A stretch of 64,000 nt of DNA, from the NCBI RefSeq assembly GCF_001436095.1, contig NZ_AYYK01000001.1:1-64000 (forward strand). Direction: 5' to 3'. The position numbers were made by a program, and so were the translations under genes. Source of the stretch: Lapidilactobacillus dextrinicus DSM 20335. GTDB lineage: Bacteria; Bacillota; Bacilli; Lactobacillales; Lactobacillaceae. Position 1 is the first letter of the stretch. Each line of letters begins with the position of its first letter. The notes under the pieces were generated by a model, which worked only from the letters and a program-made list of their open reading frames with translations, did no database searches and was not told the origin of the DNA. Shown here piece after piece: positions 1 through 12,900 of the stretch.

Positions 1-248
1 CTTCGTTAATGTTTGTTTATTACTAAATGTAATAAACCCTGCACATTACTCGAAACATTGTTCAGTTTTCAAAGGCCTACTGTGTTGCAACAGCAACTCA
101 ATTAGTATAACATGTTGTCTTTTTCAATGTCAACAACTTTTTTCAAAACTTTTTCGTTTGAATGTTGAACTGACAATAAAGGCAACGCTTCATAATGCTC
201 GTCGCTAACAACCTAAACTATCTTATCAATTTGACTTTAGTACGTCAA
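1..248 (-). promoter_or_regulatory. tandem promoters and leader of an rRNA operon leaving the window on the left
   Basis: Seen on the minus strand: P1 is TTGACG (248-243), 17 nt, TAAGAT (225-220). P2 is TTGACA (133-128), 18 nt, TATACT (109-104). Downstream of P2, at 74-59, lies CTTTGAAAACTGAACA, a sequence typical of Gram-positive rRNA leaders and 16S-23S spacers. No open frame of note is present in 1-296. Family knowledge: rrn operons of Firmicutes usually have two strong tandem promoters, and this type of element precedes 16S. I infer that the 16S gene lies just left of base 1; no 16S sequence is inside the window. Confidence 0.75.
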
Positions 249-296
249 TAAGAAATTGCAATTTTTTCGAAACATTTTCCGGCAAGAACATAAAAA

Positions 297-323
297 AGCC
301 TTGATATCAAGGATATCAAGGCT
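297..323 (-). terminator. intrinsic terminator of lysS
   Basis: Arms 297-308 and 312-323 are perfectly complementary (12 bp). A run of six T follows on the minus strand. It separates lysS from the rRNA promoters. Confidence 0.85.
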
Positions 324-331
324 AAAAAAAT

Positions 332-2867
<2,536 letters not shown>

Positions 2868-2928
2868 GTACGTTCGCTCCTATTTCTTAACCGTCTAATC
2901 TTAGCAAAAAAGCAAGTCTAATTGCAAC

Positions 2929-3807
2929 TTACTTTGATTGTATTAGTGCTTTTAATTCTTCTTCTGTGAATTGATACTTCTTACCACAAAACTTGCAAAC
3001 AGCTTCTGCACCATGATCTTGCTCAATCATTTCATTTAAATCATTTTGGCTCAACGTAGCCAATGCTTTAGCAAAACGATCCTTAGAACAATCGCACTGG
3101 AAAGCCACAGGCATTTTTTCTAAAAACTTAAGCTCATCACCAGCAAAAATCGTTTGAAGAATTTCCTCTGGTGTTTTACCCTGACGTAACAAATCAGAGA
3201 CGAGTGGTAAGTCTTTTAAATTATGTTCAAGTTGCGTTAATTGTTCATCCGTAGCTCCTGGTAGTGCTTGAATTAAGAAACCACCAGCAACACCAATTGA
3301 ATTATCTTGGTTAACAAACACGGATAATCCCATTGCTGATGGAATTTGTTCAGACTTTGCTAAATAGTAGGTCAAATCTTCAGCAATTTCACCAGAAGTA
3401 ATTGGCACTTGACCCGTGAACGGCTCTTTTAAACCTAAATCTTTAGTGACATTAATCATACCGTTAGTCCCAACAGCACGACGAACATCAATTTTACCAA
3501 CAGGATTCAGCGGTAAGTTAACATGAGGCTGACTAAGATAACCTTTGACTGTTCCATGAGCATTGCCATCTGCAACAATTGCACCAACTGGACCATCACC
3601 TAAAATACGCACTGTCAATTTTTCTTCGTCTTTTAATAACGCACTACTTAATAATAGTGTCCCAACTAATGTCCGTCCTAATGCAGCAGAAGAAGCAGAC
3701 CAAGTATCATGATCGATTTGCGCTGTCTGCACAAGCTCTGTTCCGTCAACTGCTAACATTCGAAAAGCACCATTAGCTGTTATACCTTTAACTAAATAAT
3801 CTGACAC
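2929..3807 (-). CDS. hslO: redox-regulated molecular chaperone Hsp33
   Basis: Holdase chaperone activated when oxidation releases zinc from its C-terminal cysteines. Seen: an N-terminal Hsp33 fold, and at the C-terminus a CDC pair followed about 30 residues later by CKFC, the CxC...CxxC zinc switch. At 292 residues it has family length. The start is GTG 3807 with GAGGA 6 nt upstream. It begins hslO-dusB-lysS; all three genes use GTG. A terminator separates it from ftsH upstream, so it should have its own promoter in 3808-3950, but I found no convincing -35/-10 pair there. Confidence 0.96.
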   Translation of the reverse strand: MSDYLVKGITANGAFRMLAVDGTELVQTAQIDHDTWSASSAALGRTLVGTLLLSSALLKDEEKLTVRILGDGPVGAIVADGNAHGTVKGYLSQPHVNLPLNPVGKIDVRRAVGTNGMINVTKDLGLKEPFTGQVPITSGEIAEDLTYYLAKSEQIPSAMGLSVFVNQDNSIGVAGGFLIQALPGATDEQLTQLEHNLKDLPLVSDLLRQGKTPEEILQTIFAGDELKFLEKMPVAFQCDCSKDRFAKALATLSQNDLNEMIEQDHGAEAVCKFCGKKYQFTEEELKALIQSK

Positions 3808-3951
3808 AATGATTCCTCACAATCTATTTACGCCTTTTAAACGTCTTAATCAATAATTCTAGACTAATTAAGCTAAAAAATCTACCACTAATCATTGTAG
3901 CCATCCCGGTTTTCTTAAGACAGTAGCGACCGTTGATAGCTCATTATAGAT

Positions 3952-3987
3952 AAAAAGACCCAGACAAAATTGTCTAGGTCTTTTTTA
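3952..3987 (-). terminator. terminator of ftsH
   Basis: An A-rich arm with GACC/AGACA pairs with TGTCT/GGTC around an AAAT loop, with T-runs on either side. It follows the ftsH stop at 4017 on the minus strand. Confidence 0.75.
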
Positions 3988-4016
3988 CCAGCTACTAACT
4001 AGCCGTATTAATTCAA

Positions 4017-6410
4017 TTAAGCCTGGGGATGGTGATCATCTAAATCATCATCGTCAAGATCATCAATATCAATACCATCTGAATCATGACCATTAGGATA
4101 AGGATTATCCGGATCAGCTGGCACTTCTTCATCAGCGGGACTTGATTGATAACCAGTAGCAACATCATCAGGTGTTTGAATTTCATGACTGACTTCAGGA
4201 ACATCTGGTGTTACTTGAGATTCAACATCAGCAGCTGTATCAACAGGAACTTCGTCAGGACGAGCGACTGTTGATTGAGCTTCAGTTTGGATCTTTTCTT
4301 GTTGATCAGTATCTTGTCCATGAGCGTCAGTTGCTTGAGACTGTTCATTTTCTTGCTGATCGGTAGATTCACTGTTCGTTGTTCCACTTGAGTGATGATC
4401 ATCATGTGAATGATCATCAGCTTCTTGTTGTGCATCTTTTTCTTCAAGTGCATGCTTAGCTTCTTCAAAAGTAGCAGCGTGTTCACTTGGATAGTCATCA
4501 GTTGTTCCTTCAGGCATCTTGCCGTCATTGAACAAGCTTAAAATTTGTTTCTCATCCAATGTCTCATACTTCAATAATGCTTCGGCAATTAATTTATGTT
4601 GATCGCGATGAGTTTGAATAATATCGTAAGCACGTTGATGTGCTTCGTTAATAATCTTGCGAACTTCACGATCGATTGCAGCAGCAGTTTCTTGAGAATA
4701 TGGTGGTTGTTGACCATAGGACGCCCCTAAGAATGGTTGTGATTCACTTTCTAAGGTAACTGTGCCTAATTTCTCTGACATACCATATTGTGTGACCATA
4801 CTGCGGGCAATTTGAGTAGCTTGTTCGAAGTCATTTGAAGCGCCAGATGATTCAGCGTTAAAGATAATTTCTTCAGCGGTACGACCACCCATTAAGCCAA
4901 CAATCTGTTCGTTCAATTCTTTCTTAGTTAATAAGAATTCATCATCACGTGGCAACATAATAGCGTAACCACCAGCGCGACCACGAGGGACGATAGTTAC
5001 TTTACGAACTGTCCGTGAATCACTTAAAACTAAACCGATCAAGGCATGACCAGCCTCGTGATAAGCAACAGTATTACGTTCTTTAACACTAATGACACGG
5101 TCTTTCTTAGCTGGACCGGCAATGACACGATCTTCGGCTTCATCGACATCTTTAGCGTCAATTTGGGTCTTATTACGACGTGCTGCCACCAAAGCTGCTT
5201 CATTCAAGACGTTCTCTAGGTCAGCACCAACAAATCCTGGTGTTTCCCGAGCAACAGCCTTCAAATCAACATCTGGTGCTAATGGTTTATCTTTAGCGTG
5301 AACTTTCAAAATAGCTTCACGGCCCTTAACATCAGGACGACCAACTAAGATCTTCCGGTCAAAACGACCAGGACGAAGTAAGGCTGGATCTAAGACATCA
5401 GAACGGTTAGTTGCAGCAATTACGATGACACCTTCATTGCCTTGGAACCCATCCATTTCAACTAATAATTGGTTCAAAGTTTGTTCACGTTCATCATGAC
5501 CGCCACCCATGCCAGCGCCACGTTGACGACCAACGGCATCGATTTCATCGATAAAGATGATGGCAGGTGCATTCTTCTTAGCGTTTTCAAATAAGTCACG
5601 TACACGTGAAGCACCAACACCGACGAACATTTCCACGAAATCAGAACCAGAAATAGAGAAGAACGGCACACCTGCTTCACCGGCTACGGCACGAGCAAGT
5701 AAAGTCTTACCAGTACCTGGAGGTCCCTCAAGTAAAACACCTTTAGGAATTCTAGCACCAAGAGCGCTGAATTTCTTAGGGTTCTTCAAGAACTCAACAA
5801 CTTCAACCAATTCTTGTTTCTCTTCTTCTGCACCGGCAACGTCAGAGAAACGTACTTGGTTCTTTTTAGGATCTTGTGGTTTGGCTTTGGATTTACCAAA
5901 GTTCATCACACCACGACCACTGCCACCGCCTTGGCCAGATTGGTTCATCATGAAGTAGAAGAACACAAACAATAAGACCGTTGGCAATAACATGGTTAAT
6001 AAACTAATCCAAACCCCAGATTGTGACTCTTCCTTAGCGTGAACGGTCACATCTTTATTTTGAGCTAGTTTAGTCACTTGTGCTAATGACGTATCATTAG
6101 GCAACAAAGTTGTCGTAAAGCCAGTGACTGATGTCGAAGAAGCTTGTCCCAACAATCCTGCTGCTGGTGTTGAACTCTTCTGTGCGGTTTTATAAGCACC
6201 ACTGATTTGGTAAACACCATTAGCTGGTTGCACGCTAAACTCTTTAACTTTGCCAGCTTTTAACTGACTGGTAAATTCGGACATGCTCACTGACTGAGTA
6301 GAACCACTATTACCATGGTTAAAGAAGAAACTAATGCCACCAACAATAGCGACGAAAACAATGATGTAAAATAAACCGTTATTTAATAAGCGATTCCGGT
6401 TATTTTTCAT
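4017..6410 (-). CDS. ftsH: ATP-dependent zinc metalloprotease FtsH with a long acidic tail
   Basis: Membrane-anchored AAA+ protease that degrades misfolded membrane proteins and short-lived regulators. Seen: transmembrane helices at about 13-30 and 133-153 flank an extracytoplasmic domain; Walker A is GPPGTGKT at 229-236, followed by Walker B (FIDEID), the second region of homology and the HEAGH zinc motif near 450. AGGAGG lies 6 nt before the ATG. At 797 residues it is about 100 longer than many FtsH proteins. From about residue 660 the protein is low-complexity, rich in Asp, Glu, Gln and His, and ends in an Asp-rich stretch. It follows hpt and tilS on the minus strand, the order found across Bacillota. 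The tail may modulate substrates or be a neutral extension. Confidence 0.97.
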   Translation of the reverse strand: MKNNRNRLLNNGLFYIIVFVAIVGGISFFFNHGNSGSTQSVSMSEFTSQLKAGKVKEFSVQPANGVYQISGAYKTAQKSSTPAAGLLGQASSTSVTGFTTTLLPNDTSLAQVTKLAQNKDVTVHAKEESQSGVWISLLTMLLPTVLLFVFFYFMMNQSGQGGGSGRGVMNFGKSKAKPQDPKKNQVRFSDVAGAEEEKQELVEVVEFLKNPKKFSALGARIPKGVLLEGPPGTGKTLLARAVAGEAGVPFFSISGSDFVEMFVGVGASRVRDLFENAKKNAPAIIFIDEIDAVGRQRGAGMGGGHDEREQTLNQLLVEMDGFQGNEGVIVIAATNRSDVLDPALLRPGRFDRKILVGRPDVKGREAILKVHAKDKPLAPDVDLKAVARETPGFVGADLENVLNEAALVAARRNKTQIDAKDVDEAEDRVIAGPAKKDRVISVKERNTVAYHEAGHALIGLVLSDSRTVRKVTIVPRGRAGGYAIMLPRDDEFLLTKKELNEQIVGLMGGRTAEEIIFNAESSGASNDFEQATQIARSMVTQYGMSEKLGTVTLESESQPFLGASYGQQPPYSQETAAAIDREVRKIINEAHQRAYDIIQTHRDQHKLIAEALLKYETLDEKQILSLFNDGKMPEGTTDDYPSEHAATFEEAKHALEEKDAQQEADDHSHDDHHSSGTTNSESTDQQENEQSQATDAHGQDTDQQEKIQTEAQSTVARPDEVPVDTAADVESQVTPDVPEVSHEIQTPDDVATGYQSSPADEEVPADPDNPYPNGHDSDGIDIDDLDDDDLDDHHPQA

Positions 6411-6495
6411 TTACAACCTCCTGAATTCAAACGATTACTTTGCTTGCAATCGAATGTTGCTATCATACCATATTTGACCATTTTTGACTATTATC

Positions 6496-7032
6496 TTATG
6501 CGTAAACTTCTGGCTTAAGTACGCCAACATATGGCAAATTACGATATTGATTACGGTAATCAAGTCCATAGCCCACGAGAAACTCATCTGGTACTTCAAC
6601 ACCCACATAATCAACGTGAACATCTAGGATTCGATGAGCAGGCTTGCTGAGCAATGTACAAATTTTAACCGAAGCGGCACCACGCGTTGTTAACAGTTTG
6701 ATTAATGCATCTAGCGTGCGGCCAGTATCAATAATATCTTCAACAATAACAATATTACGATCTTTAACTGGCACATCTAAATCTTTGATGATTTTGACTT
6801 CACCACTAGATTCTAATTCATCGCCGTAACTAGAAACATCCATAAACTCAATCTCCGAAAAATCATCGTATGCTCTGACTAAATCAGTCATGAACATTAC
6901 GGCACCTTTCAAAATACAAATGAAGATTGGATTTTTTCCTTGATAATCCTCACGAAGCTGTTGACCCAAGCGAGCTACAATTTCTTGAATTTCATCTTGT
7001 GAAACGATGATTTTCTCAATATTATCGTGCAT
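6496..7032 (-). CDS. hpt: hypoxanthine-guanine phosphoribosyltransferase
   Basis: Salvages hypoxanthine and guanine with PRPP to IMP and GMP. Seen: the PRPP-binding signature [13 protein letters not shown] in the middle of a 178-residue type I PRTase fold, and the C-terminal [12 protein letters not shown] purine-site loop. I choose the ATG at 7032 (MHDNIEK), which has AAGGAG 6 nt upstream; a start at 7068 would add 12 unconserved residues. It lies between tilS and ftsH, the usual tilS-hpt-ftsH arrangement. Confidence 0.96.
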   Translation of the reverse strand: MHDNIEKIIVSQDEIQEIVARLGQQLREDYQGKNPIFICILKGAVMFMTDLVRAYDDFSEIEFMDVSSYGDELESSGEVKIIKDLDVPVKDRNIVIVEDIIDTGRTLDALIKLLTTRGAASVKICTLLSKPAHRILDVHVDYVGVEVPDEFLVGYGLDYRNQYRNLPYVGVLKPEVYA

Positions 7033-7106
7033 GTTAATCTCCTTAATTAAAATTAAGCAAGCCCTCAACTAAAAAATAAAGCTATTTAATCGATTGCCAT
7101 ACTCCA

Positions 7107-8471
7107 CTAATTTTTTCTTAATACATAAATAATTTTAGCAGTTTCTCCAACATTCGACAATTTATAATTATAGATATTTTGCACCCACAAAATTTGATCA
7201 GCAGCTACTAAAACCCAAGCTTGATCTCGTTGTGAAAAAGGAACTTTGGCATCAATCTGCCGCCGACTTAATTTTTGCCAATGACCGTTAGTCAGTTGTA
7301 CACGATCACCAACTTGGCGATGGCGCAACGTAAACGCGGTAGGAACAACATTGACTTGCAATTGTGCCACCAACTCACCAGTGAAATTAAGTGGGATTTG
7401 CTCAAAAACACCAAACTGATCGTCATCAACTTGCTGCCATTGGTTTAAAGGCAATGAATAACTTATTTCAGTTTTGGTACTGTTTGTTTGCTCCGGTACA
7501 AATTGTTTAAATGTAAATTGCTGGTATGTCTGTAAAAAGCACCAATCATTTTGAAGATCAACACGATGATGTCCCTGAGACTCACGTGTTAGTGCTGCAA
7601 TTTGTTGCAATTGCTGATGATCGCACTGCAGGTCCGGTAAATAAATTTGCATAAAATCCTGCCAAAATAATTGCCATCCCATTAAATCTAGCTCAATAGT
7701 AGGAAATGTGCCACTAATTTGGCCATTTTTTTGCTCTAAATTCATTTTTTCATACCACAGACCGAGGAACTGATGTGCGAGTTTTTGTTGTGTCACTAAT
7801 TCATCGCTAAACAAATTAGCATGTGCTAGTAGTTGTGGGTTTTCTTGTTTTAATATCGGCACAACATGATGACGCAGTCGATTGCGTGGGGTAAAGTCCA
7901 ATTGATTCGTTGTATCTTCAATATGAATCAATTGCTGTTGTCCTGCATATTCTCGCAAGGCTTCTTTGCTAAATGGCAATAAAGGTCGCCACAATGACCA
8001 ATCTCTAAATTTTGTCAGCGATTTCAATCCTGGAAGTTCATTCAATTCACCAGAGCGGATCAACTTCAATAGCATTGTCTCGAGTAAATCATCACCATGA
8101 TGGGCTGTTATTAAGCCATCAGCAACCGTCTCTTGCAAAACATCAGCCAAAAAATCATAACGTGCTTGCCGTGCAGTTGCTTCTGAAGTCTGTTGGCCAT
8201 GCTGCCAATGGCCAATATGAAGTGGCACTTGATACGCTGCTGCTATTTGCCGTACTAGTTGTTCTTCTTGATCGCTGTCTGCTCGCAATTGATGATTAAA
8301 GTAAGCCAGCGATAAGTTTGGTCGAGTTGTCTCAGGTAAGTGAGTCAATAAATCTAATAATACTGCTGAGTCAACCCCGCCGGAAAAAGCTAATATTAAT
8401 TTACTTTGTGACGCATGAGGTAATAGCTGTTGCCAATGTTGATTGAATGTTTGCTTTAATGTCGTCATCAT
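7107..8471 (-). CDS. tilS: tRNA(Ile)-lysidine synthase
   Basis: Converts C34 of tRNA-Ile(CAU) to lysidine so that it reads AUA as Ile. Seen: the PP-loop ATP pyrophosphatase motif SGGVDS at residues 30-35, HHGDDLLETMLLKLIRSGEL with its metal and adenylation residues, and a C-terminal TilS domain ending in the LRHRQVGDRV region. At 454 residues it has family length. Two adjacent ATGs (8471, 8468) are possible; the ribosome site is weak (GGTGA). Upstream lies the terminator of the yabR transcript, so tilS needs its own promoter or read-through. Confidence 0.93.
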   Translation of the reverse strand: MMTTLKQTFNQHWQQLLPHASQSKLILAFSGGVDSAVLLDLLTHLPETTRPNLSLAYFNHQLRADSDQEEQLVRQIAAAYQVPLHIGHWQHGQQTSEATARQARYDFLADVLQETVADGLITAHHGDDLLETMLLKLIRSGELNELPGLKSLTKFRDWSLWRPLLPFSKEALREYAGQQQLIHIEDTTNQLDFTPRNRLRHHVVPILKQENPQLLAHANLFSDELVTQQKLAHQFLGLWYEKMNLEQKNGQISGTFPTIELDLMGWQLFWQDFMQIYLPDLQCDHQQLQQIAALTRESQGHHRVDLQNDWCFLQTYQQFTFKQFVPEQTNSTKTEISYSLPLNQWQQVDDDQFGVFEQIPLNFTGELVAQLQVNVVPTAFTLRHRQVGDRVQLTNGHWQKLSRRQIDAKVPFSQRDQAWVLVAADQILWVQNIYNYKLSNVGETAKIIYVLRKN

Positions 8472-8497
8472 TTCATCACCAATTTCGTTACTTTAAA

Positions 8498-8533
8498 AAA
8501 AGAGCTGAACCGTCACGACAGTTCAACTCTTTT
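8498..8533 (-). terminator. terminator between yabR and tilS
   Basis: Arms AAAGAG(c)TGAAC and GTTCA(a)CTCTTT with one mismatch, and T-runs on the outside, follow the yabR stop on the minus strand. Confidence 0.75.
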
Positions 8534-8551
8534 TAACTATTATATTAATAC

Positions 8552-9034
8552 TTAGCCGCGACGACCGCCGCGACCGCCACGCTTACCTTCAGTGTTACGT
8601 TTGATTGCAGTAAGACGATCTTCACTTTCCTTTAAAAAGCCAGAAAGCATATCATCAAAATCTTCGTGACCATGGTTGTTGCCGTGACCATTACGACTGT
8701 TGCCGCCTGAATTGCGGCGATGATTATTATAATTATTCTCGCGTCGCTCATGTGGCTGATGTTCATGTGTTGATTGATGATGAACAGTTGCAGTTGCTTG
8801 TGGTTCTGTTGCTTGTTTAATTGACAAGCCAATCTTACCATTTTGATTTGAAACCACTTTAACTGTAACGGTGTCACCAACACTCAAAACATCATGGATG
8901 TCTTTCACATACTGATTGGAGATCTCACTGATATGAACCAAACCACTTTGACCTGAACCCAAATCAATAAACGCCCCGAAGTTGGTAATTCCGGTTACTT
9001 TTCCGGTAACCTTCGACCCAATTTCAACTGCCAT
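8552..9034 (-). CDS. yabR: S1 domain RNA-binding protein, YabR/GSP13 type
   Basis: Small S1/OB-fold protein; relatives associate with ribosomes and general stress, but the precise role is not settled. Seen: one S1 domain at residues 1-75 (GSKVTGKVTGITNFGAFIDL and the SGLVHISEIS motif), then a low-complexity His/Asn/Arg tail ending in an RGG-like GKRGGRGGRRG. I start at the ATG at 9034 (MAVEIG), giving 160 residues. AAGGAGG lies 12 nt upstream, rather far; the longer frame from 9085 would add 17 residues unlike the family. It is downstream of divIC, as in Bacillus (divIC-yabR). Confidence 0.88.
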   Translation of the reverse strand: MAVEIGSKVTGKVTGITNFGAFIDLGSGQSGLVHISEISNQYVKDIHDVLSVGDTVTVKVVSNQNGKIGLSIKQATEPQATATVHHQSTHEHQPHERRENNYNNHRRNSGGNSRNGHGNNHGHEDFDDMLSGFLKESEDRLTAIKRNTEGKRGGRGGRRG

Positions 9035-9104
9035 AAACCCAAATTTCCTCCTTGGCCACTCTTTGTTATTTAATAAGTATACCACCGAACAAGTTCAATT
9101 CAAG

Positions 9105-9515
9105 TTAGTTTTTGGCATTAATTGAGCTATTTGTCTCCGGCAAGGTAAAGATGATCTCACCTTTTTTAGAATAGTCATACTTATAACGAATTAACTTTTC
9201 AATGTAGGTTTTATTATTTAATTGCTTAACTTGGATTTTTAGATTATCACTTTTATCCTTAGTCTTGCTTAATTGCTTCTTTTCGGTTTGAACTTGTTGC
9301 TGAATCGCGTTATTCGTTTGCTTGCCTCTAATAATCTGTGATCCCAAGCCAATCAGGATAACTAGCAAAATTGCCAATAAAATCCATAATCGCCGACGAT
9401 GAACATGCTGCAAATAACGACGACGTGCGTCAATTTGCTGCTGACGTTCTGCTTCTTGGGCAAACTGATTACCGATACTTGTTACTTTATTATTTGGCCG
9501 TATTTGCTGTTGCAT
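9105..9515 (-). CDS. divIC: septum formation initiator DivIC (FtsB family)
   Basis: Bitopic division protein that works with FtsL and DivIB at the septum. Seen: a basic cytoplasmic N-terminus (about 45 residues, rich in Arg and Gln), one membrane helix at about 48-65, an extracytoplasmic coiled coil (QQQVQTEKKQLSKTKDKSDNL) and the family motif YIEKLIRYKYDYSKKGEIIF. AGGAG lies 7 nt before the ATG. The context rqcP/divIC/yabR is the conserved Bacillota order. Confidence 0.92.
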   Translation of the reverse strand: MQQQIRPNNKVTSIGNQFAQEAERQQQIDARRRYLQHVHRRRLWILLAILLVILIGLGSQIIRGKQTNNAIQQQVQTEKKQLSKTKDKSDNLKIQVKQLNNKTYIEKLIRYKYDYSKKGEIIFTLPETNSSINAKN

Positions 9516-9649
9516 GCGCTCGCTCCTAGATTTTGATACCTAAAGTATAACATGGTCGTATTAAAAAGTAGTTTAATTGAGAAATTTTTAAACTATTTAT
9601 CACACTTAAAGACAAGCTACGCCAAGCAGACACAATCTCCGTTAAAAAA

Positions 9650-9674
9650 GTCACCGCAAAAAATTCGCAGTGAC
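9650..9674 (-). terminator. terminator after rqcP
   Basis: GTCACCGC (9650-9657) pairs with GCAGTGAC (9667-9674) with one G-T pair. Six T follow on the minus strand. It ends the pth-mfd-rqcP transcript. Confidence 0.85.
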
Positions 9675-9685
9675 CTTTGCCAACT

Positions 9686-9940
9686 TTACTTATTAGTATC
9701 GCTAACAACTTCATACATATTTTCGGCTTCATCTTTTTTGGTTGTTTCCCGCATGTCGGTAACTTTAACGACTAATGTTTTATTCCCAAATAACAAGGTT
9801 AACTCATCGCCAATCTTAACGTCAGTAGATGATTTAGCAACCTTTCCGTTAATGCTAATTCGGCCCTTATCAGCAATTTCTTTAGCGACTGTCCGCCGTT
9901 TGATCAGCCGTGAAACTTTTAAATATTTATCTAAACGCAT
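9686..9940 (-). CDS. rqcP: S4-domain ribosome quality control factor RqcP (YabO)
   Basis: Family knowledge: RqcP binds obstructed 50S subunits with RqcH and supports poly-Ala tailing of stalled chains. Seen: a compact S4 RNA-binding domain ([20 protein letters not shown] and [11 protein letters not shown]) filling residues 1-65, then a short charged tail; about 84 residues. Of two adjacent ATGs I prefer the second (9940), 6 nt after GAGGAG. It follows mfd. In many lactobacilli a flippase-like polysaccharide exporter gene sits between mfd and this gene; here it is absent. Confidence 0.92.
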   Translation of the reverse strand: MRLDKYLKVSRLIKRRTVAKEIADKGRISINGKVAKSSTDVKIGDELTLLFGNKTLVVKVTDMRETTKKDEAENMYEVVSDTNK

Positions 9941-9987
9941 CATTATCTCCTCATGATCATTCTCTTCTTTATTAATAACTCACTTCA

Positions 9988-12900
9988 TCACTCAGCACTT
10001 GTTACTGATGTACTTGAAACTGTACTTGAAACATTAATAATTGCTTGTAAGAAGTCCATTAATTGAGGCACCCATTCTTGACTAGTTGACTCTTTTTTGG
10101 TTAAACGGAACTTCAATTGGTAGCAATCATCTTCAATTTTAACATCTGCACGATAATTAATCGCGCTTAATGTGGCAAATAACGTTTCGCCATCGACTTT
10201 TTTAGTGCCTTCTTTAGTAAAAATAACCGTTAGCGAACGTTCATCTTGTTTTATTTCGGCAATTTGCGCTTCGTCTGCCAATAGCTTTAAGTGACCGACT
10301 GTTAATAAATTCTCCACTTCAACAGGATAATCGCCAAACCGATCAATCAAATCTGCTTGAATTTCTTCAAGTTGAGGAACATTTTCTATTTGGCGAATCC
10401 GCTTATAGATTTCAATCTTTTGCCGGCTATCATTAACATAGTTATCCGGCAAGTAAGCATCTAATGTTAATTTCAATTCTGCATTTGAAACTGTTGGTGT
10501 TTGGTGATGTTGCTTCTTCTTAACGGCATCGTTTAACATTTGCGAATACAAATCAAAACCAACCGAATTAATAAAGCCATGTTGTTGCTTACCCAACAGA
10601 TTACCAGCACCACGAATAGACAAATCGCGCATTGCAATCTTAAAACCAGAACCTAATTCTGTAAAATCTTTAATTGCTTGTAGCCGCTGTTCGCCCACTT
10701 CAGTTAATACTTTGGCCGGTTGATACATTAAATAAGCATAAGCAATCCGACTAGAACGACCGACTCGACCACGAAGCTGATAAAGTTGTGACAAGCCATA
10801 GCGATCGGCATTTTCGATAATTAAAGTATTGGCATTGGGCATATCGACACCCGTCTCAATAATTGTCGTTGTAACTAGGACATCAAATTCACCATTAATG
10901 AAACTGTAAATAACATTCTCTAATTCATTTTCGGTCATTTGCCCATGAGCAAAACCGATCGTAGCGTCTGGTACTAATGCTTGTAGTTGCGCGACAGTTC
11001 GTTCGATATCGCCAACCCGATTATGCAAATAGAAAACCTGACCATGCCGTTCCATTTCGCGCTGAATCGCTTCACGAATTGCCCCAGCATTTTGTTCCAT
11101 AACGTAAGTTTGGATCGGATAACGGTTCGTTGGTGGTGTTTCAATTACGGATAAATCTCGCACACCGATCATTGACATGTGCAGTGTACGCGGAATCGGC
11201 GTCGCTGTTAAAGTCAGTACATCCACATTAGCACGTAATTGTTTCAAACGCTCTTTGTGCTTAACTCCAAAGCGTTGTTCCTCATCAACAATTAACAAAC
11301 CTAAATCCTGGAAACTAACATCCTTAGACAAAATACGATGAGTTCCCACGACAATATCGATTGTGCCTTTTTTCAAACCTTGAACTGTCAACTTATTTTC
11401 AGCACTCGTCTGAAAACGCGACATCATAGCCACATTAATTGGAAAATCAGCGAACCGATCTTTCATCGTCTCAAAATGCTGCTGTGCCAAAATCGTTGTT
11501 GGGACTAAAAATGCAACTTGCTTATTATTTTCAACAGCTTTGAACGCTGCCCGCAAAGCCACTTCAGTTTTACCAAAGCCAACGTCACCAACCAATAAAC
11601 GATCCATTGGTCGCTCTTGCTCCATATCCCGTTTAACTTCTTGGGTACTCCGCAATTGATCAGGTGTCTCCGAATAGGGGAACTCATTTTCAAATTGCTG
11701 CTGCAAATCGTCATCCGGTGCAAAAGCAAACCCCTTCTCAGATTGACGCTTAGCATAAAGCTCGATTAATTCATCAGCAATATCTTCAATTTTACTCGCA
11801 ACATTGCGCTTGGTTTTCTGCCACTCAGCACCGCCTAATTTATTAATATGCGGCGTTTTACCTTCTGCAGAAACATACTTACTAATTAAATTAAGTTGGT
11901 CAACCGGTATAAATACTTGCGCATTATTTTGATAGGTAATCGTTAAATAATCACGATGAACGCCATCAACCTCTAGCGTCTGCATACCTTCGTAACGACC
12001 AATTCCGTGATTAACATGAACAACATAGTCACCAGGTTTTAACTCACTGTAACTTCGCAGCCGTTCCGTGTTCGCCATGGTTTGTCGGCGAACGGGAACA
12101 TTTTTCTTAACCCGATTGAACAATTCCCATTCTGTCAAAACAACCAAGTTAGCCTCGGGAATTTCAAAACCATTATGCAAATTACCAGCAATTAATTGTA
12201 GTTCATCTAATTCAATTTGGTTTTCATCAGCCAAAGTCACTTTAACTTCGAAATCACGAAAAGTTTGTTGTAAATGTTGCCGTCGCGACTCTTCTGGAAT
12301 TAACAACAACACTGTCCGTTTCTGTTTATGCCAACGATCCATTTCCGTTTTAATCAAAGGCATTTGACTAAAGAATTGTTGCACCGTGCGCATTGAAACA
12401 TTCGTCATTTCATCAAAACGTAATTTGCCCATTCCTTTTTGGAACAGTGACAAGAACAGTTGCCGTTGCACTAAATGGTGTTGAACATCGTGAAAATCAG
12501 CTTGTACTTGTTGGTTTGCTAAAAAACGACCTTGAGCCATTTGATCAATCTGCCAATCAGCTAAATTTTGAGCCAATTCATCTGCTTTATCCAACAAACG
12601 AGCATTATCATCAAAGGCCACAATCCCGGTTTCACTTAAATAATCGTCAATCGTCTGAACTTGATCAGTTAAATAACTTAACAGCAATTCGGAACCATCA
12701 GCTAAAATACCTTCTTCTAATTGACTCGTAATTGTGTTGAAGTAGTCAACTAAAGTTTTAGCTCTGGTTGGATCTTTGGCTTCAATTTTTTTAGCTTCTA
12801 ATGCGACTTCTTGTTGAATTTTTGCTGCGCCTCTTTGCCGATCAGCCAAAGTTAATAAACGATCATTAGCCGGTAAGATCGTTGCTTCAGTGAGATTTTC

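Noticed and set aside
5557-5958. 133-codon plus-strand open frame inside ftsH
   Set aside because: It is antisense to the conserved AAA+ region of ftsH, has no ribosome site, and its composition follows the complementary codons.
9552-9956. 134-codon plus-strand open frame across rqcP
   Set aside because: It is antisense to rqcP and crosses the terminator at 9650-9674; no family resemblance.
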